This document shows, one piece after another, positions 51,902-61,855 of a stretch of 64,000 bases of DNA (positions within the stretch are counted from its first letter, which is position 1; every line of letters starts with the position of its first letter). The position numbers and the translations under genes are program-made. Under the pieces are notes generated by a model. The model had not been told where the DNA came from. It worked only from the letters and a program-made list of their open reading frames with translations, and ran no database searches. Origin of the DNA: Pseudomonas sp. SORT22 (GTDB taxonomy: Bacteria > Pseudomonadota > Gammaproteobacteria > Pseudomonadales > Pseudomonadaceae); contig NZ_CP071007.1 of NCBI RefSeq assembly GCF_018417635.1, positions 3,720,501 through 3,784,500 of the forward strand, given 5' to 3'.

Positions 51902-52459
51902 ATGGACATGCAGGAAGAAATCGAAAGCCTGGCGATCCTTATTCGCGACCTGCGCAAGCACCGCAACCTGACCCTCGGCGAGCTGGCCGAACGCATCGAC
52001 CGCTCGGTGGGCTTTCTGTCCCAGGTCGAGCGCGGCCTGTCGCGCCCGACCGTGGCCGACCTCACCGCCATCAGCGAAACCCTGTGCGTGCCGACCACCT
52101 ACTTCTACAACCTGAGCAAGCCTCGGCAAGTCGACTGGGTCACCCGCCCCGGCGAACGGCGCACCCTGTATTACGCCGCCGGGGTCACCGACGTGCTGGT
52201 CTCGCCCAAGCTCAACGGCGGTTTCTCGATGCTTGAAAGCCACTTGGCGCCCGGCGCCAGCAGCGGTGACGGGCACCTGGACGACAGCTCCGAGCAAGGC
52301 GGGTTTGTCCTCGAAGGCGAGTTGAGCCTGTGGCTCGATGACGCCCCAGAGCCGGTCACCCTGCAGGCCAACGACAGCTTCCAGTTGCCGGCGCACAGCC
52401 AGTTCCGCTACGCCAACCTGACCGAACACAGTACCCGGGTGCTCTGGGTATTCCGTTGA
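51902..52459 (+). CDS. XRE-cupin regulator, PuuR-like
   Basis: 185 residues. HTH at about 8-65 (LAILIRDLRKHRNLTLGELAERIDRSVGFLSQVERGLSRPTVADLTAIS) and a cupin sensor at about 110-185 (SHLAPGASSGDGHLDDSSEQGGFVLEGELSLWLDD, NDSFQLPAHSQFRYAN). PuuR and related proteins repress polyamine breakdown and are released by putrescine. It sits 12 bases after the oxidase and 23 bases before the ligase. The palindrome at 50553-50576 is the likely binding site. Confidence 0.87.
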   Translation: MDMQEEIESLAILIRDLRKHRNLTLGELAERIDRSVGFLSQVERGLSRPTVADLTAISETLCVPTTYFYNLSKPRQVDWVTRPGERRTLYYAAGVTDVLVSPKLNGGFSMLESHLAPGASSGDGHLDDSSEQGGFVLEGELSLWLDDAPEPVTLQANDSFQLPAHSQFRYANLTEHSTRVLWVFR

Positions 52460-52482
52460 AACCAAGCGCAGGATCGCACGTG

Positions 52483-53835
52483 ATGACAACAATAAAAGAC
52501 TGCCCTGATCTGCTTAGTGAAGTACGCGCATTTCGCGCCGAGCATCCTCAGGTGCGTTATGTCGACCTGATCAGCCTGGACATCCCCGGGCACTTTTATG
52601 GCAAGCGCTACCCGATCGACATGCTCGAAAAAGTCGCCGCCGGCAGCGCCCTGAAACTGCCGCAGAACTGCGTGCTGCTCGGTGTTCAGGGCGGCCTGCA
52701 CCCGATCGGCGACTACTGCTTCAACGACGGCGACCCGGACGCGCCACGGCGGCTGATCCCCGGCACCCTCAAGCCGGTGCGCTGGGAGAACCAGCCGCTG
52801 GGGCAGATGCTGATCAGCTCTGACGGCACCGCCGCGCCCATTGAGTTCGAGCCCCGAGAAGTGCTGGCGCGGGTGCTGCAACGCCTGGAACGGCGCGGCA
52901 TTCGCCCGGTGGTGGCCTTTGAGCTTGAGTTCTATCTGTTCGACAGCGCGCTCAAAGACGGCCTGCCGCAGTTCCCCCGCGACCCGTTCAGCGGCGATGC
53001 CGATGACCAGCCGAACATGCACATCGAGCGCCTGTCGCGCTACTCCGACGTGCTGCGGGACATGGTCGAGACCGCCAACGAGCAAGGCGTGGACGCCAAC
53101 GTCATTACCGCAGAACTGGGCCCCGGACAGTTCGAGATCAACTTCGGCCACTGCGACGACGGCCTGCGCGCCGCCGACTGGGCCGCCCTGTTCGCCCGCA
53201 GCACCCGTGGCGTGGCGCTCAAGCACGGCATGCGCGCCAGCTTCATGAGCAAGCCCTACCTCGACGCGCCGGGCAGCGGCATGCACGTGCATGTCAGCCT
53301 CTACGACCAGCAGGGCAACAACCTGCTGGCTGCCGACAACCAGCGCCCGCTGCGCCATGCCGTGGCTGGCTGCCTGGAGTTGCTGGCGCAGTGCATGCCG
53401 ATCTTTGCCGCCAACCACAACGCGATGCGCCGCTACGGCGCCATGGTCAACGCTGCCAGCCGCGCCAGCTGGGGCTTTGAAGACCGCGACGCGTGCATCC
53501 GCATCCCCGAATCGGACCCACGCAACCTGCGCATCGAACACCGTCTGGCCGGCGCCGACGCCAACCCATACCTGGTGCTGGCAGCGATTTTAAGTGGCAT
53601 GGAACACGGTTTGGAGGCTGGCAAAGAGCCGATAGCGCCGCTCAACGAAGACCGCAGCAGCGGCATCGACTTTCCCAAGGACATGCTCGCGGCGGTGGCG
53701 GCCATGCGTCATCACCCGGTGGTCAATGAGCGGTTGGGCAGTGAGTTCGTCATGGTCTATTGCGAGAACAAGAGGCAGGACCACCTGGCGTTCATGCATG
53801 AAGTAAATGCGCGGGAGTATCGCTGGTTTCTCTAG
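52483..53835 (+). CDS. Glutamylpolyamine synthetase, glutamine-synthetase family
   Basis: 450 residues from ATG 52483 (AGGA 10 bases upstream); a TTG at 52456 would add 9 residues. GS fold: HPQVRYVDLISLDIPGHFYGKRYPIDML, VVAFELEFYLFD (metal Glu), AELGPGQFEINFGHCDDGLRAAD, MSKPYLDAPGSGMHVHVSLYD, then IRIPESDPRNLRIEHRLAGADANPYLVLAAIL. This is the PuuA/SpuB/PauA group, which couples glutamate to putrescine, spermidine or other amines with ATP. With the FAD oxidase it opens the gamma-glutamyl route; later PuuC/PuuD-type steps are not in the window. Confidence 0.88.
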   Translation: MTTIKDCPDLLSEVRAFRAEHPQVRYVDLISLDIPGHFYGKRYPIDMLEKVAAGSALKLPQNCVLLGVQGGLHPIGDYCFNDGDPDAPRRLIPGTLKPVRWENQPLGQMLISSDGTAAPIEFEPREVLARVLQRLERRGIRPVVAFELEFYLFDSALKDGLPQFPRDPFSGDADDQPNMHIERLSRYSDVLRDMVETANEQGVDANVITAELGPGQFEINFGHCDDGLRAADWAALFARSTRGVALKHGMRASFMSKPYLDAPGSGMHVHVSLYDQQGNNLLAADNQRPLRHAVAGCLELLAQCMPIFAANHNAMRRYGAMVNAASRASWGFEDRDACIRIPESDPRNLRIEHRLAGADANPYLVLAAILSGMEHGLEAGKEPIAPLNEDRSSGIDFPKDMLAAVAAMRHHPVVNERLGSEFVMVYCENKRQDHLAFMHEVNAREYRWFL

Positions 53836-53844
53836 ACTGCGCCG

Positions 53845-53885
53845 GCCTCATCGCGGGTCTCGACTTGATCCGCGATAGGGCTCGA
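53845..53885. repeat. Degenerate REP-like sequence
   Basis: GGCCTCATCGCGGGTCTCGA followed by CTTGATCCGCGATAGGG resembles a REP palindrome with an altered centre, at the end of the GS-like gene and ahead of the PL7 promoter. Confidence 0.5.
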
Positions 53886-53897
53886 AGCCGAGCGCAG

Positions 53898-53939
53898 TTT
53901 AGCTATTGACGAAATTTTAGCTTGCAGCTAATTATTAGC
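53898..53939 (+). promoter_or_regulatory. PL7 promoter with S24-type operator
   Basis: -35 TTGACG (53906-53911) and -10 TAATTA (53929-53934) with a 17-bp spacer. The operator TTTAGC-TTGCA-GCTAAT (53916-53932) lies between and over them, with extra half-sites TTTAGC at 53898-53903 and ATTAGC at 53934-53939. Same half-site and same 5-base spacing as the S24 repressor's own operator at 49392-49408. Binding there would block the polymerase. Confidence 0.6.
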
Positions 53940-53994
53940 TGAAGCCCACAATTATTTAAGAGAGGGCCCACACCGAAAACCGAAGGAGAAACCC

Positions 53995-54669
53995 ATGAGC
54001 GTCAACATTGACCGCCTAACAATCACCACCCCGGTACCCAAGTCCACCAGCGACCCCACCGCCCTGGAACTGACCGGCGCCCAGGCCCTGGCGCAACTGC
54101 CGAAAATCATCGCCAGGCTCGACGACGGCTCGGTCCGCTTCACCGCCCCAACCAAGGGCGCTTCAAGCAAGAGCACCCACCGCACCCGCTGCGAATGGAA
54201 AGAACCAACCTACTGGTCGCTCGCCAGCGCCAGCAAACACCACAACCACCAGAGCATGACCCTGAGCAAGGTCAACGCGGCGCAGAAGGTGGTGATCTCG
54301 CAGCTGCACGTCAAAGACGACGACAGCCCGGTGGTCAAGGTGTTCTGGAACAAGGGCAAGCTCACTTACGGCTTTCGCCGAAGCTACAACCAGAGCGCCC
54401 CGGCCAGCGTCACCCTGCTGGCCAATGTGCCGCTGGGCACCGCGTTCGAGATCATTCTCGATGTCACCGCCAAGGGCGTGGTGACCCTCGCTGCCACCTG
54501 CAAGGGCAGCACCGCCAGCAGCGGACCATTGCAGATGGATGCCAGCTGGAACAGCCGCACCTTCAACTTCCACGGCGGCGTCTACAACCAGGTTGATTAC
54601 AGCGACAACACGCCGGCCAGCGACGGCTCGGTCTGCATCATCAGCGCGCTGGCGCTGGGTCACCATTAA
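53995..54669 (+). CDS. PL7 alginate-lyase-like protein, no signal peptide
   Basis: 224 residues; AAGGAG 7 bases upstream. Polysaccharide lyase family 7 marks: STHRTRCEWKEP (family R[ST]E.R), VISQLHVKD (family QIH), and FNFHGGVYNQVDY (family YFKAGxYNQ). The second and third blocks keep the His and Tyr needed for beta-elimination. The first is altered (RTRCEWK), so activity or substrate may differ. There is no signal peptide, odd for an enzyme acting on extracellular alginate; it could be cytoplasmic, released by lysis, or exported by another system. Its C-terminus overlaps the LysR gene tail-to-tail by 29 bases. Confidence 0.82.
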   Translation: MSVNIDRLTITTPVPKSTSDPTALELTGAQALAQLPKIIARLDDGSVRFTAPTKGASSKSTHRTRCEWKEPTYWSLASASKHHNHQSMTLSKVNAAQKVVISQLHVKDDDSPVVKVFWNKGKLTYGFRRSYNQSAPASVTLLANVPLGTAFEIILDVTAKGVVTLAATCKGSTASSGPLQMDASWNSRTFNFHGGVYNQVDYSDNTPASDGSVCIISALALGHH

Positions 54670-55534
54670 GCCCTGAGCCCTCTGCCAGGCACTGCTCAAG
54701 CCACTGGCAAAAGCTCACAGTCAAGGCCTCCCCTTCACTGTTACGGTGCACCAGCCACGCCCACTTGGGCCCGCGCACGGTCTGCTCGGTCAGCGCCACC
54801 AGGTTGCCTTGCGCACGCGCCTGCCCGGCCAGCAAGCCACTCACCAGGGCAATGCCCAAGCCCTGGCTGGCAGCGTCAAGCAACTGCCCGGGGTCGGAAA
54901 AATTCAGACCCTGCAGCTTCTGCCCCACAGCCTCGCCACCCTGGGTGTGCCAGTAGCTCCAGTCCATTTCCCGCTCGCCATGCAGGGTGGTCCGCTGCGC
55001 CACGTCGAGCTCCAGCAGGCGCGGGTGACAGGCCGGGTACAGCCGATCCTGCAACAACACGTGAAAGCTGCAATCGGCCTGGGCACTGATGTCGTCGCGC
55101 ACGGCAATGTCGATGGTCTGGGTGGTCATGTCGGGGATTTCATCGCTGGTGAAGAGCCACAGGTCCACCTCCGGGTGCAGCCGATGAAAGTCGCCCAGGT
55201 GCGGCACCAGCCAGTGCCGGGCAAACGCCGGCGTGGTGTTGACCACCAGTTGGTTGGGCTTGCGGTACTGCTCCAGGCGACGGATGCCAACGGTCAGTTG
55301 CTGCAGCATCACCTGGGTGGTGCTGAGCAGGTCGTGGCCGGCATCGGTAAGCGACACGCTGCGCCCTTCGCGAAAGAACAGCGGTTGCTCCAGGTAGTTT
55401 TCCAGGCTGCGGATCTGCTGGCTGATCGCCGATTGGGTCAGGTGCAGCTCTTCGGCAGCCTTGTGAAAACTGCCCAGGCGCGCCGCCGCTTCAAAACCGC
55501 GCAGGGTGTTCAGAGGTGGCCAGTGTTTCAGCAT
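54641..55534 (-). CDS. LysR-family regulator (GcvA-like) of the agmatine operon
   Basis: 297 residues. HTH PPLNTLRGFEAAARLGSFHKAAEELHLTQSAISQQIRSLENYLEQPLFFREGRSVSLTDAGHDLL is GcvA-like. Substrate domain: LVVNTTPAFARHWLVPHLGDFHRLHPEVDLWLFTSD, IDIAVRDD, GQLLDAASQGLGIALVSGLLA. Divergent from aguA with a 125-base gap holding ATGATT/AATCAT (55533-55557), a dyad overlapping its own start codon. Likely activator of the agmatine genes. Confidence 0.87.
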   Translation of the reverse strand: MLKHWPPLNTLRGFEAAARLGSFHKAAEELHLTQSAISQQIRSLENYLEQPLFFREGRSVSLTDAGHDLLSTTQVMLQQLTVGIRRLEQYRKPNQLVVNTTPAFARHWLVPHLGDFHRLHPEVDLWLFTSDEIPDMTTQTIDIAVRDDISAQADCSFHVLLQDRLYPACHPRLLELDVAQRTTLHGEREMDWSYWHTQGGEAVGQKLQGLNFSDPGQLLDAASQGLGIALVSGLLAGQARAQGNLVALTEQTVRGPKWAWLVHRNSEGEALTVSFCQWLEQCLAEGSGLNGDPAPAR

Positions 55535-55659
55535 GATTGATAAGCCCAGCTAATCATATATCGGCAAAATCCATCGTTTGTTCAGGTGCAGACCCCAGTT
55601 ATAGCATGGACATCCCGGCAACCTTGCTGAAAACAATTACTTAACTGAAGGGTATTGCA

Positions 55660-56717
55660 ATGCACAACGACAGCGCCAACAACAACGGCTGGTTCATGCC
55701 CGCCGAATGGGCTCGCCACGCTGCCACCTGGATGGTCTGGCCGCACAACCAGGCCCTGTGGGAGTCGACCTGGGGCGTCACCCTGGCGGCTGTGCAGGTG
55801 GATTTCGCCCGGGTCGCCAACGCCATCGCCCGCTTCGAGCCGGTGAAAATGGTCGTCGACCCCAGCGCCGTCAGCCAGGCCCGGGCGCTGTGCGGGGCCA
55901 ACATCGAGCTGATCGAAATCGCCGTCAACGACAGCTGGTGCCGCGACTCCGGCCCAAGCTTCATCTGCCACCCGCAGCAAGGCCTGGCCGGAGTCAGCTG
56001 GCGCTTCAACGCCTGGGGCGGCAAGTCGGCCCACGACCTCGATGAAGGCCTGGCCCGGCGCGTGCTCAATGGCCTGGGCCTGCCGTGCTTCGGCAGTTTT
56101 CTGGCCAACGAAGGCGGCGCCATTCATGTCGATGGCGACGGCACGCTGATCACCACCGAATCGGTCCTGCTCAACCCCAACCGCAACCCGGGCCTGGGCA
56201 AGCAAGACATGGAAGAAATCTTCGTCCGCCTGCTGGGGGTGAACAAGGTCATCTGGCTGCCGGGCGACCCGGACTACGTCACTGGCGACATGACCGATGG
56301 CCACGTCGACGGCGTCTGCGCGTTTGCCCGGCCGGGCGTGCTGCTGGTCGATGCCACCGAAGATCAAACCTCGGTCTACGCCCAGGTGGCGAAGGAGAAC
56401 CGCCGCGCCCTGGAACTGGCGACCGACGCCCGTGGCCGCAGTTTCGAGCTGATCGACCTGTACGAAGCTTCCGCTGCGGTCGACACCGATGCCGAAGTGT
56501 TCTGCGCCTCCTACACCAACTTCTACCTGTGCAACGACGCGGTGATCATGCCCGCCTACGGTATCGACGCCGACCAGCAGGCCGCCGCCACCCTGCAGCA
56601 GGCCTTCCCCGGCCGCAGCGTGGTACCGGTGCAAATCAACCAGCTGGCCCATGGCGGTGGCGGCGTGCATTGCATCACCCAGCAGCAACCGGCCTGGCCC
56701 CTGAAAGGAGCCAAGCC

Positions 56718-56721
<4 letters not shown>
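55660..56721 (+). CDS. aguA: Agmatine deiminase
   Basis: 353 residues, guanidino-modifying (PPAD) fold. FMPAEWARHAATWMVWPHNQALWE, DSWCRDSGPSFIC, RFNAWGGKSAHDLDEGLARRVL, NEGGAIHVDGDGTLITTESVLLNPNRNPG, TDGHVDGVCAFARPGVLLV, and the catalytic Cys in HGGGGVHCITQQQP. It hydrolyses agmatine to N-carbamoylputrescine and ammonia. First gene of a four-gene unit; overlaps aguB by ATGA. Confidence 0.95.
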
Positions 56722-57619
<898 letters not shown>

Positions 57620-57623
<4 letters not shown>

Positions 57624-58711
57624 ACAGCCTGAAAACCCTGATCGCCCTTTCCCTGGCCCTGGGCTGCAGCCTGGCCAACGCCGAAGACAAAGTGCTGCGC
57701 CTGTACAACTGGGCCGATTACTTTGCCGAAGACACCCTCAAGGATTTCACCGCCCAGACCGGCATCAAGGTCATTTATGACGTCATGGACAGCAGCGAAA
57801 CCCTGGAGGCCAAGCTGCTCTCGGGCAACAGCGGCTACGACCTGATTTTCCCCGGCGACACCGTGGCCGAACGCCTGGCCCGCGCCGGCGCCCTGCAAAA
57901 GCTCGACCCGGCCAAACTCGAACACCTGGCAGACATCGAGCCCGGCCTGCAGCGCCTGCACCAGCGCTACCCCAACTCGCGCGAGAGCACCGTGCCCTAC
58001 ACCTGGGGCAGCATCGGCCTGACCTACAACCGCGCGGCCATCGAGCAGCGCATCGCCAATGCCCCGGTCAACAGCCTCGACCTGCTGTTCAAGCCAGAAA
58101 ACGCCGCGCTGCTGGCCGACTGCGGCATCTCGATGATCGACTCGCCCGACGAAGTGCTAGCGGTGGTGCTGCACTACCTGGGCAAGGACCCACGCAGCGG
58201 CAAGGCCGATGATTTGCTCGCCGCCCGGCAGATGCTCGGGGCGATCAAGCCGTACATCCGCAAGTTCCAGTCGCAGCCGGTGACCCAGCTGGTCAATGGT
58301 GACACCTGCATTTCCCTCGGTTACAGCGGCGACATGATCCAGGCCCAGCGCACCGCCGATGCCGCCGGTAAAAAGGTCGAGTTCCGCTACCACATCCCGG
58401 TGGAAGGCACGACCATCTGGATGGACAGCATGGCCATTCCCGCCGATGCCGCCCACCCGGAATACGCCTACGCTTTTATCAACTTCGTCATGCAGCCGCA
58501 GCAGATGGCCGCCATCAGTTCGTTCACCGGCTACCCCACCTCCAGCGCCAAGGCACGGCCGCTGGTCGAGCCGCAGATGCGTGACAACCCGGACATTTAC
58601 GTCAGCGACGAAACCTACGCGCGGCTGATCCCGGGCAAGGACATTACCCAGAAAGACATGCGCGCGCGCATGCGTACCTGGACCACCCTCAAGACTTCCT
58701 CGGCCCATTGA
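57620..58711 (+). CDS. Polyamine/agmatine periplasmic binding protein
   Basis: 363 residues from ATG 57620. Signal peptide to about SLANA-EDK. PotF/SpuD-like: VLRLYNWADYFAEDTLKDFTAQTGIKVIYDVMDSSETLEAKLLSGNSGYDLIFPG, VPYTWGSIGLTYNRAAI, CISLGYSGDMIQAQRTA, IPVEGTTIWMDSMAIPADA. The Trp/Asp ligands of PotF (YNWADY, GYSGD) are present. No ABC permease or ATPase follows, so it must use another transporter or serve as a sensor or scavenger, as in the P. aeruginosa agu2ABCA' unit (from memory). Confidence 0.9.
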
Positions 58712-58735
58712 GCCGTCACTACGAGAGCCACACCG

Positions 58736-59842
58736 ATGACACCCCGTCGTACCTTTCTCAAGCATCTGTCAGTCGCCGCCGGCATTGCCGGCCTGGGCCT
58801 GGGCCCGTTGCGCCTGGCCATGGCCGCTGACCAGCGCTGGTTCATGCCCGAAGAAGACCAGGCCCAGCGGCGGATCTTCCTGGCGTTTGCCGCCGCCGAA
58901 AATGTCTGGGAAGACCAGGCGGACGCGGTCAACAGCTGCATCGCACAACTGGCCCGGACCATCGCCCGCTACCAGCCGGTCAGCGTACTCTGCCGCCCCG
59001 AAGACCTGGCCGATGCACGCGAGCAATGTGGCAGCGACAACATCGAGTTCCTGCCCATGGCGCTGGACGACATCTGGATCCGCGATTACGGCGGCTGCTT
59101 CGTCATCGACGACGACGGCAACAGCGCGCTGATGGACTTCAACTTCAACGGCTGGGGCAACAAGCAACGCCACCGCAACGACAGCCGCGTGGCGGCAACG
59201 CTGAGCGAAACCCTGAACGTGCCCTACCTGCAAAGCGAGCTGACTGGCGAAGGCGGCGGCATCGAAGTGGACGGCCACGGCACGGCGATCATCACCGAAA
59301 GCTGCTGGGTCAATGCCAACCGCAACCCCGACTGGAGCCGCAGCGATGTCGAGGCCGAGCTTAAAGCCAACCTTGGCCTGCGCAAGATCATCTGGCTGCC
59401 GGGCATCAAGGACCAGGACATCACCGATGCCCACGTTGACTTCTACGCGCGCTTCGTCGAGCCGGGGGTGGTGATCGCCAACCTCGACAACGACCCGGAC
59501 TCCTACGATTACCGGGTCACCCGCAAGCACCTGGAAATCCTCAAGCAGGCCACCGACGCCGATGGCCGCCGCTTGACCGTGCACCTGCTGCCGCCACCGG
59601 GCAAATTGCGCAGCAACCGCTTTACCCGCGACAACCCGGAGTTTGCCGCCGGCTACATCAACTACCTGCCGATCAATGGCGCGGTGATTGCCCCGCAGTT
59701 TGGCGACCCGAAAGCTGACCAGTACTGCAAGCAGCTGCTGGCCAAGTTGTACCCGGGGCGGACCATCGAGCAGGTCAACATCGACCCGATCGCTGCGGGC
59801 GGCGGCGGCATACATTGCATCAGCAAGAACATGCCGGCATGA
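58736..59842 (+). CDS. Tat-exported agmatine deiminase paralogue
   Basis: 368 residues. A twin-arginine signal (MTPRRTFLKHLSVAAGIAGLGL, to about LAMA-A) leads a PPAD fold: RWFMPEEDQAQRRIFLAFAA, DDIWIRDYGGCFVID, FNGWGNKQRHRNDSRVAATL, TGEGGGIEVDGHGTAIITESCWVNANRNPDW, TDAHVDFYARFV, catalytic Cys in AGGGGIHCISKNMPA. It should act in the periplasm as a folded enzyme, on agmatine or another guanidino compound. Last gene of the unit; sequence clearly diverged from aguA, so substrate may differ. Confidence 0.9.
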   Translation: MTPRRTFLKHLSVAAGIAGLGLGPLRLAMAADQRWFMPEEDQAQRRIFLAFAAAENVWEDQADAVNSCIAQLARTIARYQPVSVLCRPEDLADAREQCGSDNIEFLPMALDDIWIRDYGGCFVIDDDGNSALMDFNFNGWGNKQRHRNDSRVAATLSETLNVPYLQSELTGEGGGIEVDGHGTAIITESCWVNANRNPDWSRSDVEAELKANLGLRKIIWLPGIKDQDITDAHVDFYARFVEPGVVIANLDNDPDSYDYRVTRKHLEILKQATDADGRRLTVHLLPPPGKLRSNRFTRDNPEFAAGYINYLPINGAVIAPQFGDPKADQYCKQLLAKLYPGRTIEQVNIDPIAAGGGGIHCISKNMPA

Positions 59843-59917
59843 ACCGCCGCCGGGTTTGACAAGCGTTTGCGCCAAGCCCGAACATGAGCCCCTCGAGCAC
59901 ACCAGGAGGTTCATCGC

Positions 59918-60757
59918 ATGAGCAAGGCACCCTACGTCCCGCCTCGGGTCTGGCAGCACGACGCGCCGTCGGGCGGCGAGTTCGCCAACATCAACCGCCC
60001 GGTGGCCGGCCCGACCCACGACAAGGCCCTGCCGCTGGGCAAGCAGCCGCTGCAACTGTACTCCCTGGCCACGCCCAATGGCGTCAAGGTCACCATCCTC
60101 CTCGAAGAGCTGCTGGCCCTCGGGCATGCCGGCGCCGAGTACGACGCCTGGCTGATTCGCATCAGCGAAGGCGAGCAGTTCTCCAGCGGCTTCGTCGAGA
60201 TCAACCCCAACTCGAAGATCCCCGCCCTGCTCGACCGCAGCGTGCAACCGCCGGTGCGGGTGTTCGAGTCGGGTTCGATCCTGCTCTACCTTGCAGAAAA
60301 ATTCGCCGAGTTCCTGCCCCGCGACCCAGCGGGTCGAACCGAAACCCTCAACTGGCTGTTCTGGCAGATGGGCGCAGCGCCCTACCTGGGCGGCGGCTTC
60401 GGCCACTTCTATGCCTACGCGCCAGAAAAATTCGAATACCCGATCAACCGCTTCAGCATGGAAACCAAGCGCCAACTGGATGTGCTCGACCAGCGCCTGG
60501 CGCAAAGCCAATACCTGGCCGGCGACAGCTACACCATCGCCGATATCGCCGTCTGGTCCTGGTACGGCCAACTGGCGCTGGGCAGGCTGTATTCGGCGGG
60601 CGAGTTCCTCAGCGTGCAGGACTACACCCACGTGCAACGCTGGGCGCAAGCCATTGCCGAGCGCCCGGCGGTCGTCCGCGGCTTGCGGGTCAACCGCACC
60701 TGGGGCGATGAAGCCAGCCAGGTGCCCGAGCGGCATTCGGCGCAGGACCTGGACTGA
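59918..60757 (+). CDS. yghU: Glutathione S-transferase, YghU type
   Basis: 279 residues; AGGAGG 8 bases upstream. Long N-terminal extension with YVPPRVWQHDAPSGGEFANINRPVAGPTHDKALPLGKQPLQLYSLATPNGVKVTILLEEL, typical of YghU. Thioredoxin-like part with INPNSKIPALLD and FESGSILLYLAEKF, then helical part (WQMGAAPYLGGGFGHFYAYAPEKFEYPINRFSMETKRQLDVLDQRLA). YghU binds two glutathiones and has disulfide reductase and peroxidase activity. Single gene, downstream of the agmatine unit. Confidence 0.92.
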   Translation: MSKAPYVPPRVWQHDAPSGGEFANINRPVAGPTHDKALPLGKQPLQLYSLATPNGVKVTILLEELLALGHAGAEYDAWLIRISEGEQFSSGFVEINPNSKIPALLDRSVQPPVRVFESGSILLYLAEKFAEFLPRDPAGRTETLNWLFWQMGAAPYLGGGFGHFYAYAPEKFEYPINRFSMETKRQLDVLDQRLAQSQYLAGDSYTIADIAVWSWYGQLALGRLYSAGEFLSVQDYTHVQRWAQAIAERPAVVRGLRVNRTWGDEASQVPERHSAQDLD

Positions 60758-60872
60758 GGCAACAGTATTCGACGTCAAACGCGAGTACTGTGCGACAAAC
60801 ACTGGCAGGGATAGCCATTGTGCTCCACTGTCAGGTCAAGCAAACGACCCTGAAGCGAGATAACTGAAGAAC

Positions 60873-61445
60873 ATGAAGTTCACCACACGCACCGCAATCA
60901 TCACCCTTGGCGCCTCTGCTCTCCTGGCGGGCTGCAACAACGAACCTGAGTATAAGGTCACCGGCACCAACGCCAACGAAATAAGCCAGTACAACCAGCA
61001 GCGCGAAAGCGCCGCCGCTTACCTGACCAAAGTTCAGGCTTATGTCGCTGAGATCAAGGCCATGGAAGCGCTTCCGGTTGGCCCTGCCCTGCCTGCGCAA
61101 CACCAGAAGATGCAAGCACTTAAAGTCGAAGGCGACGGAGTTGGTTCAATTGTTTCTCCGCTTTCTCACTGCCGAGCAAGCGGCTACGCAGCCTCGGAAT
61201 ACTGGCAAACCGTAGCAGGCATGATCACGACTCAGCCCCCTTCCGCTGCCCTTGAAAGATTTGCCAGCGAGGTCCAGCAATGCCAGCAGCAACTGCAAAA
61301 CCCACCCAAGGCCATCACCTACATTGAAGGGCCTGCCGATAAGCAACCAGCTTACCCGGGCTGCCTGGAAATCTTGGCACTGGGTGAGAAAGACGGCGAT
61401 ACCCGGACATGGAGCTGCCCTACCGAATCCATGCCTTCGACATGA
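60873..61445 (+). CDS. Lipoprotein of unknown function
   Basis: 190 residues. Lipoprotein signal MKFTTRTAIITLGASALLAGC with Asn at +2 (CNN), so probably outer-membrane bound. The mature part has a helical stretch (SQYNQQRESAAAYLTKVQAYVAEIKAMEAL) and three further Cys (LSHCRASG, VQQCQQQL, YPGCLEIL) plus a late one (TWSCPTES). No family recognised. Confidence 0.7.
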   Translation: MKFTTRTAIITLGASALLAGCNNEPEYKVTGTNANEISQYNQQRESAAAYLTKVQAYVAEIKAMEALPVGPALPAQHQKMQALKVEGDGVGSIVSPLSHCRASGYAASEYWQTVAGMITTQPPSAALERFASEVQQCQQQLQNPPKAITYIEGPADKQPAYPGCLEILALGEKDGDTRTWSCPTESMPST

Positions 61446-61525
61446 GCCTTTAACGCCCACAGGCGGCGCTCAGACCTCAAACAAGCGCCGTCCACTACAA
61501 GAATCAAGGGCTAATCAAATCCAGG

Positions 61526-61855
61526 ATGGAGCACTACAAATCACTGTTACAGGCGCTGTTCTTCTTTGCGCTGACCTTCGGCCTTGGCTATCTGTCGATA
61601 CGCCGCATGCGCAAGCTGCGCGAGGCCGTCGACAGCGAGTTCGAAGCGGCGCTGCGCCGCCTGCACATCGACCACCACGAAGTGCTGCTCGACCGCACCC
61701 AGCGCCAGTATCACCCGGAGACGACCCAGGTGCACCGGATACTGCGCGATGACCAAGGCCAGCACTACCTGTACGTGCACATCAGCGGCTCGCCCGGGGT
61801 CCTCCAGCCACTGAGCCGCGAGCGGGCGCTGCTGGCCCTGGGCAACAAGGCCTAA
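61526..61855 (+). CDS. Small membrane-anchored protein
   Basis: 109 residues. One N-terminal membrane segment (about 8-26, LQALFFFALTFGLGYLSIRR) followed by a cytoplasmic helical/sheet domain: LREAVDSEFEAALRRLHIDHHEVLLDRTQRQYHPETTQVHRILRDDQGQHYLYVHIS. His-rich. No family recognised. Overlaps the convergent 57-residue gene by 4 bases. Confidence 0.65.
   Translation: MEHYKSLLQALFFFALTFGLGYLSIRRMRKLREAVDSEFEAALRRLHIDHHEVLLDRTQRQYHPETTQVHRILRDDQGQHYLYVHISGSPGVLQPLSRERALLALGNKA

Noticed and set aside
58769..60802. 677-residue minus-strand frame over the Tat deiminase and yghU
   Set aside because: Antisense shadow of two genes with intact active-site motifs.
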